Assembly: GCA_015067675.1 (NCBI GenBank)
Contig: SVMB01000017.1
Coordinates: 1 to 50,735, forward strand
Length of the DNA: 50,735 bases
Source: Oscillospiraceae bacterium
GTDB taxonomy: Bacteria; Bacillota; Clostridia; Oscillospirales; QAMX01
Reading direction: 5' to 3'
The position numbers and the translations under genes were made by a program. Under the pieces are notes generated by a model. It had not been told where the DNA came from. It did not search any database and saw nothing but the letters and a program-made list of their open reading frames with translations. This document shows, piece after piece, positions 14,499 to 23,436 of this stretch (positions are counted from its first letter, which is position 1; the number at the start of each line of letters is the position of its first letter).

Positions 14499-16580
14499 AT
14501 GCAGGACGGTCATTTTTTGATCTGGACATACATGAAATGTTTCGATCATCGCCAAAACGGGTTCGGGGTGGGAGAATATCTCAAACTCGTAAATCGCCGC
14601 CCGGATGGATTTACCATACTGGTCTGTCATCCCGATTTCATTCATCTCCACCAAGGAATGGCGGCAGAATACACGATTCCTCCGGATATGTGCGGAGACC
14701 GCGGAGATCCCAGAAAGCTGTCTGATGCCGACAGAGAACGGTTATCGTGGACCAATTATCAATTCCGTGATCTGGTGGATGAGATCCACCGCTTCGGCTG
14801 CAAGGTATACCTCAGCGTTTTCGGTTCCTATCAATACGATCTTTTTCACAGGGAATGGCTCAGCGATCATCAGGAGCTCCGGCTTCAAAACAGTGAAGGA
14901 ACCTATGAACTCAACGCATTGAAGCGGCTGGAGGACGGCACGTTTTATGAAGATTTCTTCCGGCAGAAGCTCGTCGAGGTCATGCAGGATTTTCATCTGG
15001 ACGGCATCCATCTCTGTGATCTTTTCTGTCCGCTTCCAAACCCGCTTGCCGACTGCGATTACTCCACAGATATGTATGAGCAGTTTCTTTCGCATACCGG
15101 CATTAAGCCTGCGCCGAATATCCGCCACACGCTCGGCGACGACGGCACTGCTGCCAGAAATCTCCGCAAACGCTGGACCTGGCTTCATCACCGAGCCGAT
15201 TGGATCCGATTCTACGACTGGCGCTGGACCGGCTTTTTCAAAAAAATCTGCTCTGCCATGCACGCAATCGGCTGTGAAGTATCCACCCTGGGTATGTATG
15301 TCAGCGATCCGTTTCAATCAAAGTACTACATGGGTTTGGATGTCCGCCACCTTGCCGAGGCTGGTGTGGACTATTTCACCGCCAACGTGGTTGCCACGGG
15401 CTGCAACATGAATAACCCCGCACGTGAGCCAAAGTTCCATCGCTACATGACAATCATTCCGCTGATGAAAGCGCTCATCCCCAACACAAGGCTCTATCAG
15501 ATGCTGGGAATCCGGGATGATGCAGAGGAATGGGATGTGCTGCACCACGCGCCCAACCAGTTTGAACGTGATGTCTATACAGGCCTATCCTATCAGCTCA
15601 TCACAGGCCGTGGGATTAACAGATGCATCGAGATGCCTTTCATGACGCTGGGGGACAGCATTGATGCCAATGACTGGCAGATAACCAACCGTTATCTGGA
15701 TACGGCCTACTCTCTCAAACCCGACAAAGTGCTGTCTCCCGTTTTGTACTGGTCGGACAGCGCATTTGATGCTTTTCTGGATGTCTACATCCGCACCCGC
15801 CGTCCGTCCGATGCAAAGCTCACAGCGATTCTGGAAGAAAACGGCGCCTTTTGCGGCGGCGTGGTACGTTCGGAAGATCTCGATGCCCATGACGGTCCGC
15901 TTTTCATCCCGACATTTGATCTGCTGCCTCCATCTGAGATTGAGCGGCTGCTCAGCGGGAATCAGCCAATCCTTGCCATGGCCGCGGCTGATTATGTGCT
16001 GCCTTCCGGCAGCGCGTCGGTCTGCATCCGCGATCGGTTCAGCACGGTACCCCTGCAGGCATTTTTACTCAATGTTCCGGCCCCCACAGATATGAAGCCG
16101 TATGAAGAACTATTGGCAGCCGATGACGGTACCCCCAACCTGTCCCAGGACGTGATGGCACTGGATGACAACCGGGAGATTCAGGATAATGAGATGCTGT
16201 TTGCCAAGGTCACGGCTGGTTTTGCCAAAGCCTGCGCCATGCTTTTTGTACACATGGACAGTGTCTGCAATCTCTTCCGTGCCAATGTTCCCCTTACGGT
16301 CTACCGCCAGAAAAACGGCTCATATCGTCTCAATCTCTACAATCGCTACGAGGGAAGCTATGATCTTGCCCTGGTCAAGTCCGGCAGGCAGATCGACGAC
16401 GTGCAGATTCTCAGCAGCTTCCCCTATCTGAAAGTAAAATTCGTAGACGAAGTGACGGATGCATACGCTGACATTGTAACCATGGCCCGCTCGCAGGATG
16501 CATCCTCTCAAAAAGCATTTCAGGTCAAGATCCGGCCTGCAGATACGGCAGTCCTGGAACTGCGGTTGAAAGACGAATAA
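14499..16580 (+). CDS. Putative glycosidase-like TIM-barrel protein, unrecognised family
   Basis: This 693-residue cytoplasmic protein has no signal peptide. The first 400 residues look like a TIM barrel: DLVDEIHRFGCKVYLSVFGSYQYD, MQDFHLDGIHLCDLFCPLP and GVDYFTANVVATG are barrel-strand-like and rich in Asp, Trp and aromatic residues, as in retaining glycosidases. A second Rossmann-like and beta-sandwich part follows, so a clan-A or GH42-like arrangement is possible. No GH family signature is certain and I cannot place catalytic carboxylates. AAGGAGG fixes the ATG at 14499. As first gene of an AraC-controlled operon with a sugar isomerase, a glycan-related role is likely but inferred. Confidence 0.6.
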   Translation: MQDGHFLIWTYMKCFDHRQNGFGVGEYLKLVNRRPDGFTILVCHPDFIHLHQGMAAEYTIPPDMCGDRGDPRKLSDADRERLSWTNYQFRDLVDEIHRFGCKVYLSVFGSYQYDLFHREWLSDHQELRLQNSEGTYELNALKRLEDGTFYEDFFRQKLVEVMQDFHLDGIHLCDLFCPLPNPLADCDYSTDMYEQFLSHTGIKPAPNIRHTLGDDGTAARNLRKRWTWLHHRADWIRFYDWRWTGFFKKICSAMHAIGCEVSTLGMYVSDPFQSKYYMGLDVRHLAEAGVDYFTANVVATGCNMNNPAREPKFHRYMTIIPLMKALIPNTRLYQMLGIRDDAEEWDVLHHAPNQFERDVYTGLSYQLITGRGINRCIEMPFMTLGDSIDANDWQITNRYLDTAYSLKPDKVLSPVLYWSDSAFDAFLDVYIRTRRPSDAKLTAILEENGAFCGGVVRSEDLDAHDGPLFIPTFDLLPPSEIERLLSGNQPILAMAAADYVLPSGSASVCIRDRFSTVPLQAFLLNVPAPTDMKPYEELLAADDGTPNLSQDVMALDDNREIQDNEMLFAKVTAGFAKACAMLFVHMDSVCNLFRANVPLTVYRQKNGSYRLNLYNRYEGSYDLALVKSGRQIDDVQILSSFPYLKVKFVDEVTDAYADIVTMARSQDASSQKAFQVKIRPADTAVLELRLKDE

Positions 16581-16620
16581 CTTTTTATCTATATCTTACT
16601 TTTGAAAGGAAGAATACAAC

Positions 16621-17805
16621 ATGAAAATCTGTATCAGCGAACGTGAATTCCGAGAGAGAATCGCAAAGCTCAACGCAAAAATGCACGAAATGGATCTGGA
16701 TGCCGTGATCGTCTACGGTGATGAGTACCGCAAGGAGAATCTGCGCTACGTCTCCAACTTCTGGCCCATCTTCGAGCGCGGCGCCATGCTTGTCCAGCGC
16801 GACGGCGAGCCGATGGTACTGTGTGCCCCTGAGGGCGAACAGGTAGCAAAAGAAATGAGCGTATGGAGCGACGTGCGTCTGGTGCCCGACTTCCTGTGCG
16901 TCACCGTTCCCGATGAAATCGACTATCCTCTGGCCACCTACACCAGCTTCAAGGCTCTTGCCGAGGAATTCCGCGCCAAGGCTCCGCTGAAGCGTCTGGG
17001 TGTGAGCGGTCTGGACGATATGTCCGCAGGGCTTCAGAAGAACATCGCCGATTCCTTTGCCTGCGAGCTGGTTGATATCGCCCCCGTGCTCTTTGAAATG
17101 CGTCTTCGCAAGTCTCCCGACGAGATCGCCTGCATCCGCGAAGCTGCCCGTCTGGCAGAAGTGGGCTTCCGCGCTCTGCTGGAGGCTGACATCATCGGCA
17201 AAACCGAGCGCTATGCCGCTTCCGTCGCGGAAGGTGCCGCCCGTGCTGCCGGTGCTGAGGCTGTCATCTTCACCGTATTTGGATCCGGCGATCGCAGTGC
17301 CAAGATCATCGGACGTCCCGAGAACAAGATCATCGAAGACGGCGACATGATCATGTGCGCCCTGGCAATTCAGTACGAAGGCTATGTCTCCACCTGTGAG
17401 CTGCCCTTCGCCGTCGGCAACTACTCCGCCGAAACCAAGCGCGTCATCGACGTGCTCATCAAGGCAAGCGCCGCCGGACTCCCCTATCTCAAGGCCGGTG
17501 TTCCCATGAAAAAGTTCGTCTGCGCGGTACGTGAACTCTTCCGCAGCGAGGGTCTTGCCGAGTACGACGTCTACCCGCCGCTGCACGGTATCGGCTGCGC
17601 CGAGGCGGAATCTCCCTATCCGGACGAGAACACCGAAGCAGTCTTTGAAGCCGGTATGTGCGTCAACACCGACATCAGCCTCTTTGGCCTCGCCGGCGGT
17701 TCCAACCGCATCGAGGAAGGCTTCATCGTCACCGAGGACGGTGCCGAGACTCTGTTCCCCTTCATGCGCGCTTACTTCGAAAACTGGATCCGTGAAAACG
17801 CCTGA
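16621..17805 (+). CDS. M24-family creatinase-like protein (metal ligands lost)
   Basis: The 394-residue protein has the pita-bread fold of Xaa-Pro peptidases and creatinases: an N-terminal creatinase domain (about 1-150) and the catalytic domain (about 155-394). The His loop PLHGIGCAE remains. The metal Asp residues of active peptidases are missing: the first Asp strand reads GDMIMCALAIQYEGY and the second STCELPFAV, and GMCVNTDIS replaces the first Glu. This mirrors creatinase, which works without metal. So it is more likely a C-N hydrolase or a non-peptidase than a dipeptidase. GAAAGGAAG precedes the ATG. It sits between the glycosidase-like and phosphotriesterase-like genes. Confidence 0.75.
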   Translation: MKICISEREFRERIAKLNAKMHEMDLDAVIVYGDEYRKENLRYVSNFWPIFERGAMLVQRDGEPMVLCAPEGEQVAKEMSVWSDVRLVPDFLCVTVPDEIDYPLATYTSFKALAEEFRAKAPLKRLGVSGLDDMSAGLQKNIADSFACELVDIAPVLFEMRLRKSPDEIACIREAARLAEVGFRALLEADIIGKTERYAASVAEGAARAAGAEAVIFTVFGSGDRSAKIIGRPENKIIEDGDMIMCALAIQYEGYVSTCELPFAVGNYSAETKRVIDVLIKASAAGLPYLKAGVPMKKFVCAVRELFRSEGLAEYDVYPPLHGIGCAEAESPYPDENTEAVFEAGMCVNTDISLFGLAGGSNRIEEGFIVTEDGAETLFPFMRAYFENWIRENA

Positions 17806-17816
17806 CCGCCACGGCC

Positions 17817-18863
17817 ATGAAAGAGATCAATACCTTCCGGGGTTCCATGCCCCTGTCAAAGTACAATCGCATCCTTGCCCATGAGCATCTGCTGCTGGAC
17901 ATGTCCCACGAAGCCGTACTGCCGGAAACCGAAGAAGACCGCGAAGTCTTCTTCGGTGATATCACGATGGAACGGCTGGGACTGCTGCGCCGCAATCCTT
18001 ACGTGGTACGCACCAACCTGATCCTGGATGATCCCGACGACGCGATACGGGAGCTTACCTATCTTGAAAAGCACAACGTCGGGCTGTATATTGACCTGAC
18101 CAGTATCGGCCTTGGGCGCGATATGGAGAAGCTTTCCTACATCAGTCGGCACACTGACATCGATATCGTGGTCGGTACCGGCTACTTTGTCCACGACGTG
18201 CTGGATAACGCAGACTGCCCTAAAACCGCCGGTGAAATGGCAGCCGTCATGCTCTCTGAAATCGAAGACGGCATCGAAGGTACCGGTATTCGCGCCGGTG
18301 TCATCGGAGAGATCGGCGTGAGCGAGAAAATCTACCCCATCGAGCGGGAATCTCTGCTGGCAGCGGCAATGGTGCATCAAAAAACAGGATTGCCGGTCTA
18401 TCTGCACACCTACCCCTGGTCCAGAGCCGGTCTGGAGGCGGCCGAGCTGCTGGTCGATCACGGCGTCGATCCTGCATCCGTCTGCGTCTGCCACATCGAC
18501 GTGACAATGGATCACGCCTATATCACCGAGATCCTTTCAAAGGGCTTCTGGGTGGAATTTGACAACTTCGGCAAGGAGTTTTTCTTCGAAGCACAGGACG
18601 GTGCCTTCGCAGGGGGCCCCTTTGACACCGACGTGGAGCGTGTGCGCATGCTGCGCAGGCTCACGGATGAGGGCTGGGGCAGCCGTCTTCTGATTGCAAA
18701 CGATCTCTGCCTGAAAGCCAGCCTTCACAAGTACGGCGGCTGGGGCTACGACCATATTTTTGAAAACATCATCCCGATGATGCGTACCCTGAACTTCTCC
18801 GCCGATGAAATCAGGTTGATCGTGGATGAAAACCCGCTTCATTTCCTTGCCGGAATCAACTGA
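17817..18863 (+). CDS. Phosphotriesterase-family metal hydrolase
   Basis: This 348-residue amidohydrolase-superfamily protein keeps the full metal centre: HEHLLLD (His22, His24), a bridging Glu in GVIGEIGVSEK (Glu as in Php rather than carboxylated Lys), LHTYPWSR, CHIDVTMD and the final Asp in LLIANDLC. Relatives in this family hydrolyse sugar lactones or phosphoesters. In this sugar operon, lactonase activity is a reasonable guess. The start lies 11 bases after the M24 stop with a poor ribosome binding site, suggesting translational coupling. Confidence 0.85.
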   Translation: MKEINTFRGSMPLSKYNRILAHEHLLLDMSHEAVLPETEEDREVFFGDITMERLGLLRRNPYVVRTNLILDDPDDAIRELTYLEKHNVGLYIDLTSIGLGRDMEKLSYISRHTDIDIVVGTGYFVHDVLDNADCPKTAGEMAAVMLSEIEDGIEGTGIRAGVIGEIGVSEKIYPIERESLLAAAMVHQKTGLPVYLHTYPWSRAGLEAAELLVDHGVDPASVCVCHIDVTMDHAYITEILSKGFWVEFDNFGKEFFFEAQDGAFAGGPFDTDVERVRMLRRLTDEGWGSRLLIANDLCLKASLHKYGGWGYDHIFENIIPMMRTLNFSADEIRLIVDENPLHFLAGIN

Positions 18864-18880
18864 CAACCGGAGGTGACCGT

Positions 18881-19666
18881 ATGAGACTCATCGATGCAAA
18901 CGCCTGTATCGGCGCGGATTTTGTCCGGCATCCCATCGTCAATCATGAAAGCTTTATCGTCATGGATCAGGTTCAGACGGCAGATACGCCTGCCCAACTC
19001 ATCCCCGTGATGGATCGCTTCGGTATCGAAAAGGCTGCTGTCTGGCACCGCGCCCAGTATGACTATGATCCTGTCAAGGGTAACGCCATCCTCGCCGACG
19101 CCATGAAGGGTTATGAGGATCGTCTCTATCCCGCCTGGACCATTCTGCCCGCAATCACCGACCGTGATTTTGAGCCGGATGTGTTTCTTGCAAACATGAA
19201 AGCTGCCGGGGTAAAGCTCCTCCGCGCCTTCCCCATGCAGAACCGCTATATCCTCTGCGATGTCACAATGGGCGAGCAGCTCAGCCTCTTTGAAGAGCTG
19301 AAAATCCCGCTGTATCTGGAACCCCAGCCGGGCTATGAATACATCTACGACGTGCTCCGCGAGTTTCCCAGGCTCACCGTGATTCTATCAAATATCGGCA
19401 TCTGGCCCAGTGCCCGGCTGATCTGGCCTCTGCTCAACCGCTATCCCAACGTGTATTTTGAATCCGGCGACTTCGGCATGACCCACGGTTATGAGGAAGT
19501 CTGCGCAAAATTCGGCAGTGAGCGTCTGCTCTTCGGCTCAAATTTCCCCTCCAACTACCCAAGCTGCAGCATCAACTGCCTGATGACGGCGGGAATCACG
19601 GAGCATGAGCGCGAAAACATCGCTCACGGCAACTTTGAGCGGCTGCTCCGGGAGGTGAAGTTATGA
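18881..19666 (+). CDS. Amidohydrolase-2-like protein lacking HxH and final Asp
   Basis: The 261-residue protein has the TIM-barrel pattern of the amidohydrolase-2 (ACMSD/lactonase) family. The first strand reads LIDANACIG instead of a His-x-His motif, and the last reads LLFGSNFPSNY with Asn where a catalytic Asp is usual. It may be metal-free, have a changed chemistry or serve as a partner for the intact homologue with which it overlaps by four bases. GGAGGTG precedes the ATG. Fold assignment is firm; activity is not. Confidence 0.75.
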   Translation: MRLIDANACIGADFVRHPIVNHESFIVMDQVQTADTPAQLIPVMDRFGIEKAAVWHRAQYDYDPVKGNAILADAMKGYEDRLYPAWTILPAITDRDFEPDVFLANMKAAGVKLLRAFPMQNRYILCDVTMGEQLSLFEELKIPLYLEPQPGYEYIYDVLREFPRLTVILSNIGIWPSARLIWPLLNRYPNVYFESGDFGMTHGYEEVCAKFGSERLLFGSNFPSNYPSCSINCLMTAGITEHERENIAHGNFERLLREVKL

Positions 19667-20442
19667 TGAGAACGATCCCTGACTACAAACTCATCGATAT
19701 CCACACCCATATGGGTCCGGAATACTGCATCTATTACCCTGCCCACGATGCCGACAGCATGGTGCGGTATATGGACGAGTGCAATATCGAACTGATTGTC
19801 TCCGCGCCCTGCGAGGATCTGTTTGTGGCTGGTTCTGCACGGCGCGACATCACCGACGCCATGCGCCGCTATCCCGACCGCATCCGCGGCTACTTCGGCT
19901 TCAATCCCAACGCCGGTACCACGGTCGCGGAGATGGAGCGCGCCTTCCGGGAGAATCCCGGCTATGTGGGACTGAAATTCCTGCCCGACTACCACCGCAC
20001 CATGATCACCGACAAAAGCTACGCCGCCGCCTTTGCTTTTGCAAACGAACGCGGGCTGATCGTACTCTGCCACACCTGGGGCGTCTCCATGAACGGTGAG
20101 CAGTGCAACTCTGCCGACAAGATCCTGAAGCTCGTGGAGCAGTATCCCAACATGAAGTTCATCATGGGCCACTCCATTCAGGGACAGACCGAGCTCGCCA
20201 TCGAGATCGCCCGTGATCACGACAATGCCTATCTTGACCTGTGCGACACCGGACGGTTCTACGGCATGATCGAGAAGATGGTCGCGGCAGTCGGCGCTGA
20301 AAAAGTGCTCTATGCCACCGACGCGCCCATGCAGGGCTATCGGTTCATTCAGGGCGCGGTTCTGGGTGCCGACATCACAGAGGAAGAACAGTACCTGATC
20401 TTCCGCGGCAATGCCGCGCGTCTGCTGGGACTCAAAGCGTAA
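19663..20442 (+). CDS. Amidohydrolase-2 family metal hydrolase
   Basis: A 259-residue TIM-barrel hydrolase whose start overlaps the previous stop (ATGATG). IDIHTHMG gives the His-x-His pair, followed by HTWG, GHSIQG and the catalytic Asp in LYATDAPMQGYR. Everything needed for a mononuclear metal hydrolase is there. Relatives include 2-pyrone-4,6-dicarboxylate lactonase and L-fucono/L-rhamnono-lactonases. In this operon, sugar lactone hydrolysis or a similar step is plausible; the substrate is inferred. GGGAGG sits before the ATG. Confidence 0.85.
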   Translation: MMRTIPDYKLIDIHTHMGPEYCIYYPAHDADSMVRYMDECNIELIVSAPCEDLFVAGSARRDITDAMRRYPDRIRGYFGFNPNAGTTVAEMERAFRENPGYVGLKFLPDYHRTMITDKSYAAAFAFANERGLIVLCHTWGVSMNGEQCNSADKILKLVEQYPNMKFIMGHSIQGQTELAIEIARDHDNAYLDLCDTGRFYGMIEKMVAAVGAEKVLYATDAPMQGYRFIQGAVLGADITEEEQYLIFRGNAARLLGLKA

Positions 20443-20471
20443 TCCCGCACTTACTTTTTTGGAGGAAACTT

Positions 20472-21872
20472 ATGGCAACCAAACTCAGACCCACCATCGG
20501 GCTTCTCCCGACTGGGCTTAATATGTATTTTCATCAGTATCCCAACCTGCGTGAGATGGGCATGGCGATGTATGCAAAGCTTCTGGCACGTCTGGAAGAA
20601 TACGCCGACGTGGTCACGCCCGGGCTCGTTGACACCTATGAAGCCGCTGTAAATGCCGCCGAGGTACTGTCAAAGGGCAGCATCGACATCCTGCTCATCT
20701 TCCCCTTCGGCTACACCACAGGCATGATGATCGTGCCCACCGTCAAAGCCACCAACGTCCCCATCCGGCTCATCAATGCCCATGAGGATGCATCCTACGA
20801 CTATAAAAACGCCGACACCGAGCTCTACCTCCATCACGAGGGCGCCTGTCCCATCCCGGAATACTCCTGCACGCTGGTAGCGCTCAAGCGAAAGTTTCAG
20901 GTCATCACCGGCTACTTCGGTCAGGAGCACTTCTGGACAGAGATCCGCCGTCAGTGTATGGGCGCCGCTGCCGCGAAGGCCTATTCCAAATGCCGCTTCG
21001 CCGTCATCGGCAACACTTATACCAACATGGTTGACATGCCTGTGGACGATCACCGCATTCTGCAGGCCACCGGTCAGCTTGTCTGCCGTCCCGAGATCGA
21101 GGAGATCGAGCAGGCCTACGACCGTGTCACGGAAGAGCAGCTGCAGGCGATGTACCGGGAGTTTCGCTCCTACTACGACGTGGACGACTCCGTTACCGAC
21201 GAGCATATGCGCGAGTCCGCCAGGATCGCCGTGGCCTTTGACGAGATCATCCGCAAGTATGCCATCGACGGCTTCGGCTACTACTGGTGGGGACAGTCCG
21301 AGAAGTTCATCGAGCTGCGCAGTCAGTCGGCGCTGGCGGCATCCCGCCTCACCGCCATGGGTATCCCCGGCGTCACCGAGGGCGACGTCAAGGCTGCCAT
21401 GGCCATGAAGATTCTCAACCTCCTCGGCGGCGGCGGTATGTTCCTGGAGTTCTTCTCTCAGGACTTCGATGAGAACTTCATCATGATGGGCCACGACGGC
21501 CCCAGCAACGTAGACCTCGCCGTCGGCAAGCCCAAGCTGCAGAATCTGACGATTCATCACGGCAAGATCGGCGAAGGTCTGGGCATCGACTTCAATATGA
21601 AGCTGGGTACCTGCACCATCCTCAATCTCACCCAGGTCGGCACCGAAAAAACCTTCAAGCTCATCTACACCGTGGCTGAAATCGTCCCCGGCGATATCTT
21701 AAACATCGGCAATCCCAACTGCCGTATCCGGATGAATAAACCCATCCCGGATTTCTACAACGACTGGTGTATCCAGGGTCCGGGGCATCACTCGGCGCTG
21801 GGTATCGGCGATCTTTCCCGCGAAATCGAGACCTTCGCCCAGGCGATGGACTTCGAGTGCGTGAGAGTATAA
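20472..21872 (+). CDS. L-arabinose/L-fucose isomerase-family protein
   Basis: This 466-residue sugar isomerase relative would interconvert an aldose and a ketose in the cytoplasm. The metal ligands of the AraA family can be matched: Glu in VTEGDVKAAMAMKIL, Glu in GGMFLEFF, His in MMGHDGPSN and His in GPGHHSALGIG. It is slightly shorter than AraA (about 500 residues) and diverges elsewhere, so I do not call it araA. GGAGGAAAC precedes the ATG. It is the last gene of the six-gene operon, ahead of a terminator, which suggests that the pathway ends in a ketose fed to central metabolism. Confidence 0.85.
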   Translation: MATKLRPTIGLLPTGLNMYFHQYPNLREMGMAMYAKLLARLEEYADVVTPGLVDTYEAAVNAAEVLSKGSIDILLIFPFGYTTGMMIVPTVKATNVPIRLINAHEDASYDYKNADTELYLHHEGACPIPEYSCTLVALKRKFQVITGYFGQEHFWTEIRRQCMGAAAAKAYSKCRFAVIGNTYTNMVDMPVDDHRILQATGQLVCRPEIEEIEQAYDRVTEEQLQAMYREFRSYYDVDDSVTDEHMRESARIAVAFDEIIRKYAIDGFGYYWWGQSEKFIELRSQSALAASRLTAMGIPGVTEGDVKAAMAMKILNLLGGGGMFLEFFSQDFDENFIMMGHDGPSNVDLAVGKPKLQNLTIHHGKIGEGLGIDFNMKLGTCTILNLTQVGTEKTFKLIYTVAEIVPGDILNIGNPNCRIRMNKPIPDFYNDWCIQGPGHHSALGIGDLSREIETFAQAMDFECVRV

Positions 21873-21885
21873 GTTTCTGCGTCCA

Positions 21886-21924
21886 AAATCCTCGTTCCGG
21901 CTTATCCGGAGCGGGGATTTCTTG
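21886..21924 (+). terminator. Terminator of the six-gene operon
   Basis: AAATCCTCGTTCCGG (21886-21900) pairs with CCGGAGCGGGGATTT (21906-21920), allowing a G-T pair, followed by CTTGTCTGTTT. Confidence 0.85.
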
Positions 21925-22018
21925 TCTGTTTCGCCCGTTCGGATATTTTCAAGAGCCTGTTTCTCTGCTATAATAAGTGTATTCAATCTCACAACACGCA
22001 TTCCCGGAGGAATTACAT

Positions 22019-23338
22019 ATGCCCGACGCCAGAACAACCACCTATGCCCAGCGCCTGTCGCGCATGATTCAGATCCCGACCGTTTCCGTTGACCAGCAAC
22101 CTGCAGGCGATCACTTCGATCACTTCCACGCGCTTCTGCACGAGCTTTTTCCTACGCTTTTTCGGTGCTGTACCTGCGAAAACCTCGACGGTTCCTTTCT
22201 GCTCTGTTGGAAAGGCTCCGGCAGCGATGCTCCCATCATGCTCATGCACCATCACGACGTGGTGGAAGCGCCCGGCCAGTGGAAATATCCGCCCTTTTCC
22301 GGGACCATCGCCGAGGATAAGCTCTGGGGACGCGGCACGCTGGACACCAAGAGCGGTTTATTCGCCATCCTGCAGGCAGCCGAGGAGCTGGCAGTTTCCG
22401 GTTATACTCCCCGCCGCGACATCTGGTTCTTCTCCGACTGCTGCGAGGAAACCGGCGGAGCAGGCGCCGACCGGGTATCTGCCGGGCTGCAGGCACGGGG
22501 CATCCGCTTTGCCATGGTGCTCGACGAAGGCGGCATGATCCTGCCTGAACCCATCGGCGGAGCGATGGGCACCTATGCCATGGTGGGACTGGGAGAGAAA
22601 GGCAGCGTCGATCTGCAGTTCACGGCGCGCTCTCACGGAGGCCATGCCTCCACGCCGGGCAAGAACACGCCGCTGGTACGGTTAGGCAAGTTCATGGCAG
22701 CGGCCGAAAAATCTCCTCTCTTTGACGCAGACATTTCCCCTGCGGTGTGCCAGATGTTTCGAAAGCTCTCTCAAACAATGAAGCAGCCTCTGCGCTTTAT
22801 TCTCGGGCACCCGGAGTTCTTCAAGCCGCTGCTGCTAAAGCTCATGCCCGCAGTCTCCAACACTGCCGGCGCCATGCTGCGTACCACCCTCGCCTTCACC
22901 ATGGCCCACGGTTCCGACGGCGCCAACGTCCTGCCGCAGGAAGCATGGGTGGTGGGCAATATGCGCGTGTCCCATCATCAGGGCGAGGCATCCAGTATCG
23001 ATGCCGTGCGCAGGCTGGCTGAAAAATACGATATTGATACCCGGGTTCTCCGCCCCGGCGTCATGTCCCCCATCACGTCTCATCAGGGAGAGGCCTTCCG
23101 GCTGGTGGAACGGGCAGTAAACGCCGTATTCCCCGGCGTGATCACCTCGCCCTACCTGATGACCGCAGCCACGGACTGCCGCTTCATGAGCCGCGTCTGC
23201 GACCAGTGTCTGCGTTTTGCGCCGTTTCTGATCAGCCATGAACAGATGGCGTCCGTGCACGGTCTCAATGAAAACATCGACCTCGCGGCGCTTGCTCCTG
23301 CGGTTGACTTCTATCGTTTCATCATCACGGAGGCTTAA
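22019..23338 (+). CDS. M20-family metallopeptidase (carboxypeptidase-like)
   Basis: The 439-residue protein matches M20 di-zinc peptidases: LMHHHDVVEAP carries the first zinc His and Asp, WGRGTLDTKSG the bridging Asp, and DCCEETGG the catalytic Glu pair. A dimerisation lid domain is around 200-310, and CLRFAPFL and HGLNENI close the C-terminal part. It probably cleaves small peptides or amides in the cytoplasm. CCGGAGG precedes the ATG; a TATAAT at about 21970 suggests a separate promoter. The terminator at 23380 follows. Confidence 0.9.
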   Translation: MPDARTTTYAQRLSRMIQIPTVSVDQQPAGDHFDHFHALLHELFPTLFRCCTCENLDGSFLLCWKGSGSDAPIMLMHHHDVVEAPGQWKYPPFSGTIAEDKLWGRGTLDTKSGLFAILQAAEELAVSGYTPRRDIWFFSDCCEETGGAGADRVSAGLQARGIRFAMVLDEGGMILPEPIGGAMGTYAMVGLGEKGSVDLQFTARSHGGHASTPGKNTPLVRLGKFMAAAEKSPLFDADISPAVCQMFRKLSQTMKQPLRFILGHPEFFKPLLLKLMPAVSNTAGAMLRTTLAFTMAHGSDGANVLPQEAWVVGNMRVSHHQGEASSIDAVRRLAEKYDIDTRVLRPGVMSPITSHQGEAFRLVERAVNAVFPGVITSPYLMTAATDCRFMSRVCDQCLRFAPFLISHEQMASVHGLNENIDLAALAPAVDFYRFIITEA

Positions 23339-23379
23339 TGCCGATGCTGACAGCCTAGGGCAGATTCATACCGATTCAC

Positions 23380-23415
23380 AAAAGAGCTGACTGAAATTAT
23401 TCAGTCAGCTCTTTT
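23380..23415. terminator. Bidirectional terminator between M20 and VOC genes
   Basis: AAAAGAGCTGACTGA (23380-23394) pairs perfectly with TCAGTCAGCTCTTTT (23401-23415). T-runs occur on both strands. Confidence 0.93.
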
Positions 23416-23436
23416 GCGTTGTATGTTCAGGCTTAC

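Noticed and set aside
20472-21872. Naming the isomerase araA
   Set aside because: Metal ligands match, but length and much of the sequence differ, and no araB or araD is present.
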